A stretch of DNA of 64,000 bases. Source: Micromonospora tulbaghiae (GTDB lineage Bacteria; Actinomycetota; Actinomycetes; Mycobacteriales; Micromonosporaceae). Positions 56,324 through 64,000 of this stretch are shown piece after piece (within the stretch, counting starts at the first letter, position 1; each line of letters starts with the position of its first letter). The notes under the pieces were generated by a model that had not been told where the DNA came from, did not search any database, and saw only the letters and a list, made by a program, of their open reading frames with translations. The translations under genes were made by a program, and so were the position numbers. The DNA is taken from the NCBI RefSeq assembly GCF_900091605.1, contig NZ_FMCQ01000001.1:1001860-1065859 (forward strand), given 5' to 3'.

Positions 56324-56860
56324 TCACGCCCCGGACTCTCGGTCGTGGCTCGTTGCCGGAACGGGAGGTGTTCCCGCCTCGACGAAGACGAACCGTCGGT
56401 ACGACCAGAACCGGAAGAGTGTTCCCAGGCCGGTGCCGACGACGAAGCTGGCGATGTTGTCGGCCAGGGGGGTCTGGAACACCGCGGGCCAGATCGCACC
56501 CAGCCCGTAGTGGCTGATCGCCAGGCAGGCCACCGCGATGCCGAGGCCGACCGCGTTGAAGAAGAAGAACAACGCGTACTCGCGGGCCGGGTTCGACCGC
56601 TGCCGGTGCCGCCATGTCCAGAACCGGTTGCCGAGGAAGGCGACGGTCGCGGCGATCACCGTGGAGATGGTCTTCGCGGCCAGCGGGGGCATGTCCCGGC
56701 CGCTGGACAGATAGTTGAAGAGGGCGAAGTCCACGACGAAGGCCAGGCCGCCGACGGTGGCGAACTTGCTCAGTTCGTGGATGAGGTGACCGAAACGGTC
56801 GAGCAGTGCTCCGATCGGACCCCGGCGGGTCTGCGGAGCCCCCGGTTGGTCTCCGGTCAT
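56324..56860 (-). CDS. GtrA-family membrane protein
   Basis: 178 residues from ATG 56860; four TM helices and the GtrA landmarks FATVGGLAFVVDFALFNYL, NRFWTWRHR, FFFFNAVGLGIAVACLA and FRFWSYRRFVFVEAG. Together with the neighbouring GtrA gene it probably arose by tandem duplication; both keep the NRxWTxR and FRFWSYRxFVF motifs. GTG 56872 is an alternative start; the much longer open frame to 57100 is non-coding in composition. Confidence 0.87.
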   Translation of the reverse strand: MTGDQPGAPQTRRGPIGALLDRFGHLIHELSKFATVGGLAFVVDFALFNYLSSGRDMPPLAAKTISTVIAATVAFLGNRFWTWRHRQRSNPAREYALFFFFNAVGLGIAVACLAISHYGLGAIWPAVFQTPLADNIASFVVGTGLGTLFRFWSYRRFVFVEAGTPPVPATSHDRESGA

Positions 56861-57350
56861 CGTCGCGGCCACCCGCCGAGAGTACCGGTTGTGCGGTAAC
56901 CGGGCGGACTGCAACGGCGAGTCAGCCACGACGGCTTCGCCGCGGCCGTCGCGCTCGGGCCGCCCGGGTCGGAGAGGCGTCGCCCGTTCTCGATGTCCGT
57001 GAGCAGAGCGTAACGCGCTGTGCGAATCTGTGGAGCGCATCACGGAATCGTCTTTCGCGACATGTTCGTACGCTTCCCCGCGATCGGGCGTCGCCGTCAC
57101 TCCGGTGCGGACCCGGCCGTCGAAGGTTCACCGCAGGATTTGCGTGAAACTGCGCGCGAAAGCGGGTATCAGATCGTGATGCCGCAGCGTGGCCGTACCT
57201 TGTGCAGTTCTTCACAACCAGTCCCACTGACTGACGAGGCAGTCCGGTTTACGCTGAGCCCAATCCCAGGTTTCCACGAGGCGGCGTACCAGCCCGCCGG
57301 AACTCGTGCACCCCATAGATCGGTCAGCGTCGACCACAAGGAGAAGTGAC
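56861..57350. other. 490-bp intergenic region before the PEP carboxykinase gene
   Basis: No gene is supported here. The right part is relatively AT-rich and holds a probable promoter for the PEP carboxykinase gene. TGACTG (57228-57233), 16 bp and TACGCT (57250-57255) would give a leader of about 90 nt. A short inverted repeat TTGTG...CACAA (57200-57217) lies upstream of it and could be a regulator site. Confidence 0.4.
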
Positions 57351-59192
57351 ATGGTTGCTCCGGCTGCTGTTCGGGGTATCGATCAGGCCCCGACGTCCCA
57401 CCCCAAGCTGCTGGCCTGGGTACGTGAGGTCGCGGAACTGACCACCCCGGACCGCGTGGTCTGGGTGGACGGGTCTGATGAGGAGTGGCGCCGTCTCACC
57501 GACGAACTCGTCGCCAACGGCACCCTGATCCGCCTTAATCCCGAGAAGAAGCCCAACTCGTTCTACGCGCGTACCGACCCCACGGACGTCGCCCGGGTGG
57601 AGGAGCGCACCTTCATCTGCTCCGTCGACGAGGCGGACGCCGGCCCCACCAACAACTGGATGGCGCCGGCCGAGATGAAGCGGACGATGACGGAGCTGTA
57701 CCGCGGCAGCATGCGCGGGCGCACCATGTACGTCATCCCGTTCTGCATGGGCCCCATCGAGGCCGAGAACCCCATGTTCGGCGTGGAGATCACCGACAGC
57801 CCGTACGTGGTCGCCTCGATGCGGATCATGACCCGGATGGGGTCGGCGATCCTGGAGGCGATGGGCGACGACGCCGACTTCGTGCACGCGCTGCACTCGA
57901 TCGGCGCCCCGCTCGCGCCGGGCCAGCAGGACGTGGCGTGGCCGTGCAACGAGACCAAGTACATCTCGCACTTCCCCGAGAGCCGGGAGATCTGGTCCTA
58001 CGGCTCCGGCTACGGCGGCAACTCGCTGCTCGGCAAGAAGTGCTACTCGCTGCGTATCGCCAGCGTGATGGGGCGCGACGAGGGCTGGCTGGCCGAGCAC
58101 ATGCTGATCCTCAAGATCACCTCGCCGGAGGGCAAGGTCTACCACATCGCCGGCGCCTTCCCGTCGGCCTGCGGCAAGACCAACCTCGCCATGCTGGAGC
58201 CGACCATCCCGGGCTGGAAGGTCGAGACCATCGGCGACGACATCGCCTGGATGCGGTTCGGCGCGGACGGCCGCCTCTACGCGATCAACCCCGAGTACGG
58301 CCTGTTCGGCGTCGCTCCCGGCACCGACTGGAAGACCAACGCCAACGCCATGCGGACGCTGGACCGGGGCAACTCCATCTTCACCAACGTGGCGCTCACC
58401 GACGACGGCGACATCTGGTGGGAGGGCATGGGTGAGCCGCCGGCGCACCTGATCGACTGGAAGGGCAACGACTGGACGCCGGAGAGCGAGAACCTCTCCT
58501 CGCACGCGAACAGCCGCTTCTGCACCCCGATCACGCAGTGCCCGATCCTGGCCGACGACTACTACGACCCGAACGGCGTGCCGATCGACGCGATCCTGTT
58601 CGGTGGTCGTCGCCGCGACACCATCCCGCTGGTCACCGAGGCCCGCGACTGGGTGCACGGCGTCTACATGGGCGCCACGCTCTCCTCGGAGACGACCGCC
58701 GCCGCCTCCGGCGCGGTCGGCGTGGTCCGCCGCGATCCGATGGCCATGCTGCCGTTCATCGGCTACAACGCCGGCGACTACTTCCGGCACTGGATCGAGA
58801 TGGGCAAGGGCGCGGACGGCGACGAGGCCAAGCTGCCCAAGATCTACTACGTGAACTGGTTCCGGAAGGACGCCGAGGGCAACTTCCTCTGGCCGGGCTT
58901 CGGCGAGAACTCCCGCGTGCTCAAGTGGGTCATCGAGCGGCTGGAGGGCCGGGCCGAGGCCGTGGAGACGCCGATCGGCATGGTCCCGGCACAGGACGCG
59001 CTCGACGTCGAGGGTCTGGACATGACCCCGGAGGACGTCCGGATCGCGCTGAAGGTCGACGCGGACGAGTGGCGCAACGAGCTGCCGCTGGTCACCGAGT
59101 GGTTCGAGAAGTTCGGGGACAAGCTTCCCGGCGTGCTCTGGGCCGAGCTGGACGCGCTGCGCGCCCGGCTGGACGCGGAGCCGCAGAAGTAA
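57351..59192 (+). CDS. pckG: Phosphoenolpyruvate carboxykinase (GTP)
   Basis: 613 residues from ATG 57351 with AAGGAG upstream. GTP-type PEPCK: PEP/OAA region YVIPFCMGP and [12 protein letters not shown], kinase-1a motif [14 protein letters not shown] with the reactive-loop Cys, metal-binding stretch [11 protein letters not shown] (kinase-2) and guanine-binding [15 protein letters not shown]. It interconverts oxaloacetate and PEP, the entry to gluconeogenesis. Monocistronic with its own promoter. Confidence 0.97.
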   Translation: MVAPAAVRGIDQAPTSHPKLLAWVREVAELTTPDRVVWVDGSDEEWRRLTDELVANGTLIRLNPEKKPNSFYARTDPTDVARVEERTFICSVDEADAGPTNNWMAPAEMKRTMTELYRGSMRGRTMYVIPFCMGPIEAENPMFGVEITDSPYVVASMRIMTRMGSAILEAMGDDADFVHALHSIGAPLAPGQQDVAWPCNETKYISHFPESREIWSYGSGYGGNSLLGKKCYSLRIASVMGRDEGWLAEHMLILKITSPEGKVYHIAGAFPSACGKTNLAMLEPTIPGWKVETIGDDIAWMRFGADGRLYAINPEYGLFGVAPGTDWKTNANAMRTLDRGNSIFTNVALTDDGDIWWEGMGEPPAHLIDWKGNDWTPESENLSSHANSRFCTPITQCPILADDYYDPNGVPIDAILFGGRRRDTIPLVTEARDWVHGVYMGATLSSETTAAASGAVGVVRRDPMAMLPFIGYNAGDYFRHWIEMGKGADGDEAKLPKIYYVNWFRKDAEGNFLWPGFGENSRVLKWVIERLEGRAEAVETPIGMVPAQDALDVEGLDMTPEDVRIALKVDADEWRNELPLVTEWFEKFGDKLPGVLWAELDALRARLDAEPQK

Positions 59193-59232
59193 CAGGTGTG
59201 CCTGTTGCCCCTGCCGGGCAACATCGGATGCC

Positions 59233-60090
59233 ATGAGGACGGCCGCTGAACCTGTCGAGGTCCGGCGGCCGTCCGCCGTCCGGGCGCTGACCACGCTGCT
59301 CGCCGTGACCGCGGCGGCCACCGTCGTGGTCGAGCTGCTCAACTACTGGTACGCCCCGGAGCAGGAGTTCGGTCTCGCCGTACGCACCGGCTGGGCGATG
59401 CTCCGGTCGCTCGGCTTCCTGCTGCTGATCGGCCATGTGAACAAGGGCCGGGTGGGCGCCCGGCCGTTCGGGCTGATCCTGGCGGTGACCACGATCTTCG
59501 CCGTCGGGCGGCTGATCGTGCCCCGGCAAGGGGTGCCCGCGCTGCCCGGCCTGGTCGGGTTCGCCGTGCTCACCGCGCTCTGCGTCGCCGTGGTGGTGCT
59601 GCTCTACCGCTCGGACGCGATCCGCGCGCACCTGGTCCGGCACCGCAAGGGCCTGGTCGTCGAGGGCGGGACGATCGCCTGGCGGGAGGTGGCGCCGAAG
59701 CGCCCGCAGGCGAACGGGTGGCTGCTCACCGCCCGGGTCGCGGCGTTCACCTACAGCCCGCTGATGCTGCTGCCGGCGCTGGTGGCGACCGGTGCCGTGC
59801 TGGACGGGCGGCTCTCTGCCGTACCGGCCCTGATCCTCTGGTTCGGCGCGGGCATCGCGGTCAGCTACGCCGTGCTGTTCTGCACCGCGTTCCTGCTGCG
59901 CGACAAGGCGTGGGCGCGGAAGGCTCTGGTGGCCGTCACCCTCGGCGTCCTCGCGATCGACCTGCCGCTGTGCTGGTGGCTGCTCGGCGTCGACGGCCTG
60001 ATCCGAGACTGCGCCCCCCTGGTGACCGCCGCGACCCTCACCCTCTGGTCCCTGAACCGAGCCACCCGCACCCCACCTCCACTCGGTTGA
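59233..60090 (+). CDS. Hypothetical polytopic membrane protein
   Basis: 285 residues with about eight hydrophobic helices (18-38, 52-70, 78-96, 103-125, 165-190, 200-225, 235-252, 258-275) and short loops. The loop between helices 4 and 5 is basic (RAHLVRHRKG). No family recognised. It begins 40 bp after the PEPCK stop on the same strand, without an obvious terminator between, so readthrough is possible. Confidence 0.7.
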   Translation: MRTAAEPVEVRRPSAVRALTTLLAVTAAATVVVELLNYWYAPEQEFGLAVRTGWAMLRSLGFLLLIGHVNKGRVGARPFGLILAVTTIFAVGRLIVPRQGVPALPGLVGFAVLTALCVAVVVLLYRSDAIRAHLVRHRKGLVVEGGTIAWREVAPKRPQANGWLLTARVAAFTYSPLMLLPALVATGAVLDGRLSAVPALILWFGAGIAVSYAVLFCTAFLLRDKAWARKALVAVTLGVLAIDLPLCWWLLGVDGLIRDCAPLVTAATLTLWSLNRATRTPPPLG

Positions 60091-60143
60091 TCATGAAGTT
60101 GGCGGCGATTTCGATCTCCGTTGATGCCGTCAACCTCATGATC
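60089..60143. repeat. Long imperfect palindrome, family copy 2
   Basis: GATCATGAAGTTGGCGGC (60089-60106) is inverted at 60126-60143 with two mismatches and a 19-bp spacer. It starts 2 bp inside the stop of the upstream membrane protein gene and ends 38 bp before the flavoprotein start. The core matches the elements at 15194 and 62198. Confidence 0.7.
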
Positions 60144-60181
60144 GTCGCCCGGGGCGGGGTGCGGCGGGGCAGGATGAGGAC

Positions 60182-61342
60182 ATGTGGGACGTCGTGGTGG
60201 TGGGAGCGGGGCCGGCCGGAGCGGCCGCGGCGCTCGGTGCGCGGCGTGCCGGCGCGGCGCGGGTGCTGCTGCTCGACCGGTCCGACTTCCCCCGCGACAA
60301 GGCGTGCGGGGACGGCATCGCCGCGCACGCGCTGGACGTCCTCGCCGAGCTGGGCGTGACCGGGGCGGTCGACGGCTACGCGCCGCTGCCCGCGCTGCGC
60401 CTGGTCGGCCCCGGCGGCGGCACAGTCGCCCGGACGCTGCCCCGGCCCGCGTACACGGTGCCCCGCCAGGTGTTCGACGCACGCCTGGTCGCGGCGGCGG
60501 TGGCCGCAGGTGCGGAGTTGCGGCGGCACACCGTACGCCGGGTGGAGATCGCCGCCGACCGGGTGCTGCTCGACGGCGAGCTGTCCGCGCGGGCGGTGGT
60601 CGGCGCGGACGGCGCCGGATCGGTGGTGCGGCGTGCGCTCGGCCACCCGGTCAACCCGGACCGGCACCTGGCCCTCGCCATCCGGGGCTATGCGCCCGCG
60701 CCGGCCGGGCCGCCCGAACAACTCATCGTCACCTCCGCGGCGCGCTGGCCCGCGTACGCCTGGGCCTTTCCGATCGGCGACGGGCGCGCGAACGTCGGGT
60801 ACGGGGAGGTGCTGCGCGGCGAACCGCTGACCCGCGCGCACCTGCTGGACCGGATGGCCGCGCTGCTCCCGGGCGTCGACCCGGCCACGGTGACCGAGCT
60901 GCGGGCGCACCACCTGCCGCTGTCCACCCACCGGCCGGCGCCCGGCCGGGGGAGGGTGCTGCTGGCCGGGGACGCGCTGTCGCTGATCAACCCGTTCACC
61001 GGCGAGGGCATCTTCTACGCGCTGCGCTCCGGGGCGCTGGCCGGCGCGGCGGCGGCCGGCTCTCCCGCCGAGGCCGCCCGGGCGTACGCCGCCGCGCTGC
61101 GCGCCCGGCTCGGCACCCACCTGCGGCACAGCTCGGTGGCGGCGTGGCTGGCCCGGCGGCGCCGGGTGGTCGACGCGGCGGTCGGCGCGGCCGGGCGGGA
61201 CGAGCGGGTCTACCGCACGGTGGTGGAGCTGGGTCTCGGCGACGGCCGGCTGGACGCGCGCACCCTGATGGCGATCGGGGCGGACCTGCCGCGACCGCGC
61301 CGGGCCATCTCAGCGTCAGGTGATATGCCACCGAGACACTGA
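60182..61342 (+). CDS. Geranylgeranyl reductase-family flavoprotein
   Basis: 386 residues: FAD Rossmann motif VVVVGAGPAGAAAALGARRAG at the N-terminus, substrate-cavity motif DFPRDKACGDGIAAHALDVL (36-55), the family PxxYxWxFP element seen as PAYAWAFPIGDGRANVGYG, and second FAD motif GRVLLAGDALSLINPFTGEGIFYAL. It reduces double bonds of isoprenoid chains, for example menaquinone side chains or prenyl lipids. The Z-isoprenyl synthase gene follows within 30 bp, which supports a prenoid substrate. Confidence 0.88.
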   Translation: MWDVVVVGAGPAGAAAALGARRAGAARVLLLDRSDFPRDKACGDGIAAHALDVLAELGVTGAVDGYAPLPALRLVGPGGGTVARTLPRPAYTVPRQVFDARLVAAAVAAGAELRRHTVRRVEIAADRVLLDGELSARAVVGADGAGSVVRRALGHPVNPDRHLALAIRGYAPAPAGPPEQLIVTSAARWPAYAWAFPIGDGRANVGYGEVLRGEPLTRAHLLDRMAALLPGVDPATVTELRAHHLPLSTHRPAPGRGRVLLAGDALSLINPFTGEGIFYALRSGALAGAAAAGSPAEAARAYAAALRARLGTHLRHSSVAAWLARRRRVVDAAVGAAGRDERVYRTVVELGLGDGRLDARTLMAIGADLPRPRRAISASGDMPPRH

Positions 61343-61373
61343 TCTCTCCCGCGGGTCGCTACCCTGCAAGGTG

Positions 61374-62144
61374 ATGACTCTGCGGAAACTCCTCTACTCC
61401 GTGTACGAGCGCCGGCTGACGGCGAAGCTCGCGGGCAAGCCCGTACCCGCACACGTCGGCGTGATGTGCGACGGCAACCGCAGATGGGCCCGGGAGATGG
61501 GCTTCGTCGACCCGAACGACGGTCACCGGATGGGCGCCGAGCGGATCAAGGAGCTGCTCCGCTGGTGCGACGCGGCCGGCGTCGGGCACGTCACACTCTG
61601 GCTGCTCTCCACCGACAACCTCTCCCGCCCGGCCGCCGAGCTGGACCCGCTGCTCCAGATCATCGAGGATCTCACCACCGAGCTGGCCGAGGAGGGCAAT
61701 CCCTGGCGGCTGCGGATGGTCGGTGCGCTCGACGTGCTGCCGGCGCAACACGCCGCCGCGCTCAAGGCCGCCGAGGAACGCACCCGCGACCGCGACGGCG
61801 GGGCTCAGGTCAACATCGCGGTCGGGTACGGCGGGCGGCGCGAGATCGCCGACGCGGTCCGCTCGCTGCTGGTGGAGCACGCGGCGAACGGCGGCACGAT
61901 CGAGGAGCTGGCCACCTCGCTCGACGTCGACCACATCTCCGAGCACCTCTACACGAAGGGGCTGCCGGATCCGGATCTGATCATCCGGACCAGTGGCGAG
62001 CAGCGGCTCTCCGGCTTCATGCTCTGGCAGAGCGCGCACTCGGAGTTCTACTTCTGCGAGCTGAACTGGCCCGACTTCCGCAAGGTCGACTTCCTGCGCG
62101 CCCTGCGCTCCTACGCCACCCGCCAGCGCCGCTTCGGCACCTGA
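61374..62144 (+). CDS. Short-chain Z-isoprenyl diphosphate synthase (UppS family)
   Basis: 256 residues; cis-prenyltransferase fold with CDGNRRWAREMGF (catalytic Asp; usual MDGNGRWA altered to CDGNRRWA), LWLLSTDNLSRP, IIRTSGEQRLSGFMLWQSAHSEFYF. The CDGNRRWA variant and length match M. tuberculosis Rv1086, the (2Z,6E)-farnesyl diphosphate synthase, more than decaprenyl synthase. GTG 61371 just before is an alternative start; TACCCT at 61360-61365 suggests a leaderless mRNA. Confidence 0.9.
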   Translation: MTLRKLLYSVYERRLTAKLAGKPVPAHVGVMCDGNRRWAREMGFVDPNDGHRMGAERIKELLRWCDAAGVGHVTLWLLSTDNLSRPAAELDPLLQIIEDLTTELAEEGNPWRLRMVGALDVLPAQHAAALKAAEERTRDRDGGAQVNIAVGYGGRREIADAVRSLLVEHAANGGTIEELATSLDVDHISEHLYTKGLPDPDLIIRTSGEQRLSGFMLWQSAHSEFYFCELNWPDFRKVDFLRALRSYATRQRRFGT

Positions 62145-62197
62145 CCCAGCACTGCCCCCGCCCCTCGCCGCGCCCTCGCCCCTCGCCCCTCGCCCGG

Positions 62198-62266
62198 CGA
62201 TCTTGCAGTTTGGGCCCCGCCGAGGCGGCTTTTGCGCCTCTTGTCCGGGCAGCAAGTGCAAGATCG
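62198..62266. repeat. Long imperfect palindrome, family copy 3
   Basis: CGATCTTGCAGTTT (62198-62211) is inverted at 62253-62266 (12 of 14), enclosing a GC-rich core that can also fold. It lies between the synthase and the converging trehalose-phosphatase, preceded by CCCCTCG heptamer repeats (62161-62191). Confidence 0.65.
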
Positions 62267-62304
62267 GCGAGTAAGGGCGGCGGCGCCCTGCGGTGGTGGG
62301 GGTC

Positions 62305-63129
62305 TCAGCGGAGGTGGGGCAGCGCGGCGGTGAGGAAGTCGGCCAGGGCGGCCGGGGAGTCCAGGGTCAGGTCGGCGGCGTCGGCCACCTCGTGACCGGT
62401 CTCCGGGTTGGCGACCGCGACGCAGACACCGAGGAAGTCGGGATCGCCGGCGGCGCGGGCGCGCAGCGCGGCGAACGCCTTGATGTCGGAGACGTCGTCG
62501 CCGAAGTACCAGGCGCCGCCGGCGTCCCGGACCGTCTCGCCGATCACCATGCCCTTGTCCCGGTCGACCGGGGGCTTCAGTTCCAGCACCATCCGGCCCG
62601 GCTGGGCGCGCAGGCCCAGCCGCTCGGCCTGGGCCCGGCCCCACTCCTGCACCAGGTCGCCGAGCTGCGGGGCGGTACGCCAGTGCAGCGCGACGGAGAG
62701 TCGCTTGAACTCGACGAGCGCGCCGGGCGGCAGTTCGGCGCGGGCCTGCTCGGCCAGGTCGGACATGGTCGGCACCCACGGCAGGGCGGCCGGCTCGGTG
62801 ACCGTCTCGCCGCCGGAGTGGCTGTGCTCCAGGCCGTAGAGCCCGTACAGGTCGATGCCGACGAGGCCACCGAGGTGGTCGCGGAGGAAGTCCACCGGGC
62901 GGGCGGAGACGATGGCGATCCGGCGGACGTGCGGGGCGAGCGCCTCCAACGCGCTGAGCACGTTGGGCGCTGGCCGTACGGCCGTGGGGTCGTCGTCGAC
63001 GGGCGCCAGGGTGCCGTCGAAGTCGAAGAAGAGGACGACGTCACCCGCGCGGGCGGCGGTCGCACGCCAGGCGTGCTCCGCGTTCAACGGGGTCTTCGGC
63101 TGCTGGTTGCCCAGATTCAACGGCGGCAC
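62305..63129 (-). CDS. otsB: Trehalose-6-phosphate phosphatase
   Basis: 274 residues; HAD fold with nucleophile motif LFFDFDGTLAPVDDD (DxDGT, near 33-47), motif II IVSARP, Lys motif VDRDKGMVI and motif IV WYFGDDVSDIKAF. The OtsB core ELKPP and GLYGLEHS are also present. It dephosphorylates trehalose-6-phosphate in the osmolyte/cell-wall glycolipid pathway; no otsA is in the window. GTG start. Confidence 0.92.
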   Translation of the reverse strand: MPPLNLGNQQPKTPLNAEHAWRATAARAGDVVLFFDFDGTLAPVDDDPTAVRPAPNVLSALEALAPHVRRIAIVSARPVDFLRDHLGGLVGIDLYGLYGLEHSHSGGETVTEPAALPWVPTMSDLAEQARAELPPGALVEFKRLSVALHWRTAPQLGDLVQEWGRAQAERLGLRAQPGRMVLELKPPVDRDKGMVIGETVRDAGGAWYFGDDVSDIKAFAALRARAAGDPDFLGVCVAVANPETGHEVADAADLTLDSPAALADFLTAALPHLR

Positions 63130-63198
63130 GCGCGTCAGCGTACCCCGCGCCGGGCGGCGTATTCGTGGCCGAGATGTGACGTCGGAACGACGTGAGGA

Positions 63199-63552
63199 TC
63201 AGCGTTCGGCGGCTCCTCGTCCCCGGCGACCGAACGGCACCACGGCCGCCTCCTGCCCGTGGCTGAGCAGGTAGCCCTCCACGAAGCCGGTGTTGCGGTC
63301 GCCGGTGTGCGCCTCGATCTCGTTGAGCCGCGCCACCAGGAACTCGGTGAGCGCGCTGACCCGGTCGTTGAGCCGATCGTGCAGCTCGGCGACGACGGCG
63401 AGGATCACCGCGGTGCCGGCTGTGGTGAGCGCGAAGAGGTTGACGACCAGGGGAAGCTGCCCGCCGTCCAGTACGCCGACCACCACGTTGCCGGTCACGC
63501 ACGATGTCAGCGACACCACCGCGACCACGACTGCCAACCATTTCAGGGTCAT
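63199..63552 (-). CDS. Small membrane protein of unknown function
   Basis: 117 residues from ATG 63552 (AAGGAGGGG upstream). Two TM helices (~4-24 and 35-58), then a cytoplasmic helical segment AELHDRLNDRVSALTEFLVARLNEIEAHTGDRNTGFVEGYL and a basic C-terminus. No known family recognised; similar proteins are found in Micromonosporaceae. The longer frame to 63747 has poor coding character. Confidence 0.65.
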   Translation of the reverse strand: MTLKWLAVVVAVVSLTSCVTGNVVVGVLDGGQLPLVVNLFALTTAGTAVILAVVAELHDRLNDRVSALTEFLVARLNEIEAHTGDRNTGFVEGYLLSHGQEAAVVPFGRRGRGAAER

Positions 63553-63715
63553 GGACAGACCCCTCCTTCTGTCCCGCAGGGCTGGGTTCGGCTGTGTCCC
63601 GTCCCCCCGCCGATGACGAGCCCTTAGCAGTACAAACGTGGACGCTAGCGGGTCCGATCCGTCCCCGCGGCGAAACGATTGGGTTCGACCTTCCGTTCTT
63701 TCGCCATCTGAGGAA

Positions 63716-64000
63716 CTACCCCGCCTGTTTACCCCTATTTCGGACACCGCCCGGCAGAGTCGGGCGGTATGCGAGGTAACGAATGGTTTCGCGAATGTGG
63801 AACTTCTCCGCGTCGGACACGTTCGGGTCGACCAGCCGGCGCAGCAGCGCCTCCACGTCCGGGTCCATCGGGGGCGGGGGCGGCGCGGTACGCGGCCCGG
63901 CGGTCCGGTCCCAGCCGAGCGCGGTGAACGCGGCGGCCGGATCGAGCCCCAGCCCTTCGCAGAAGGCGACCACCCGCTCCGCCTCGGGGTCGCTGGCCCA
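63716..64000 (-). CDS. Probable HTH-type regulator, C-terminal part (5' end outside window)
   Basis: The reading frame is open through the right edge; 94 C-terminal residues are visible (SDPEAERVVAFCEGLGLDPAAAFTALGWDR then a Pro-rich linker and MDPDVEALLRRLVDPNVSDAEKFHIRETIRYL). The EAERVVAFCEGLGLDPAAAF type of sequence normally follows the HTH domain of actinobacterial XRE-family regulators that use a cell-division-like helix. No DNA-binding domain is visible inside the window, so the assignment is tentative. Confidence 0.5.
   Translation of the reverse strand, partial: WASDPEAERVVAFCEGLGLDPAAAFTALGWDRTAGPRTAPPPPPMDPDVEALLRRLVDPNVSDAEKFHIRETIRYLAYRPTLPGGVRNRGKQAG

Overview
The window looks like chromosome of a high-GC actinomycete, most probably a Micromonospora-type member of the Micromonosporaceae. 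G+C is roughly 70-75% almost throughout, GTG starts are common, and many genes appear leaderless (TANNNT hexamer 6-7 nt before the start codon). The families are typical of the group: acyl-CoA carboxylase with an epsilon subunit, GuaB1, GPP34, SigE-type sigma factor, mycosin, and a short-chain Z-isoprenyl synthase. I saw no rRNA, tRNA, CRISPR array, insertion sequence or prophage.

Backbone. From left to right upp, phosphohexomutase, an M20 amidohydrolase, lpdA, the biotinylated carboxylase alpha subunit, maf, accE, accD and birA follow the same relative order as the Mycobacterium tuberculosis block Rv3309c-Rv3279c. The window is therefore a conserved metabolic backbone opened by accessory insertions.

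0-16.8 kb: nucleotide and sugar metabolism (upp, GPP34, phosphohexomutase), a membrane Ser/Thr kinase, a stand-alone methylmalonyl-CoA mutase catalytic subunit, M20 hydrolase, DUF4349 lipoprotein, metallo-beta-lactamase-fold protein, two GNAT domains in one protein, gamma-glutamylcyclotransferase, LpdA-type flavoprotein, DUF998 and DedA membrane proteins.

16.8-25.2 kb: a short threonyl-tRNA synthetase paralogue lacking the N-terminal editing region. It is preceded by a putative 17-codon leader peptide with three consecutive Thr codons and an attenuator-like hairpin. Next come a heterodimeric ABC exporter, two MarR regulators and a 14-TM drug exporter with a perfect palindromic operator. This is the most interesting part of the window.

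25.2-34.9 kb: DoxX/TetR pair with twin operators, GuaB1, carboxylase alpha subunit, a PadR regulator sharing an operator-like motif with a DrrAB-type exporter, an MFS protein with a 15-bp tandem repeat, an O-methyltransferase and Maf.

34.9-37.8 kb: a type VII secretion module (mycosin protease, EspB/PPE-like substrate, small helical partner) with a low-GC tract, sitting between maf and accE, which are expected to be neighbours.

37.9-52.2 kb: accE, a second Ser/Thr kinase of the same architecture, a GH25 lysozyme, Uma2 and M50 proteins, a small secreted protein with a possible RNA switch, and a divergent two-component system / MacAB-like exporter locus with a Cys-paired lipoprotein. A ketopantoate reductase-like gene and a SigE-family sigma factor with a membrane partner follow.

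52.2-64 kb: accD and birA, PH-domain and two GtrA proteins, GTP-dependent PEP carboxykinase, geranylgeranyl reductase-like flavoprotein next to a Z-isoprenyl diphosphate synthase, trehalose-phosphatase, and a truncated regulator at the right edge. Three related long imperfect palindromes (15.2, 60.1 and 62.2 kb) form a small repeat family.
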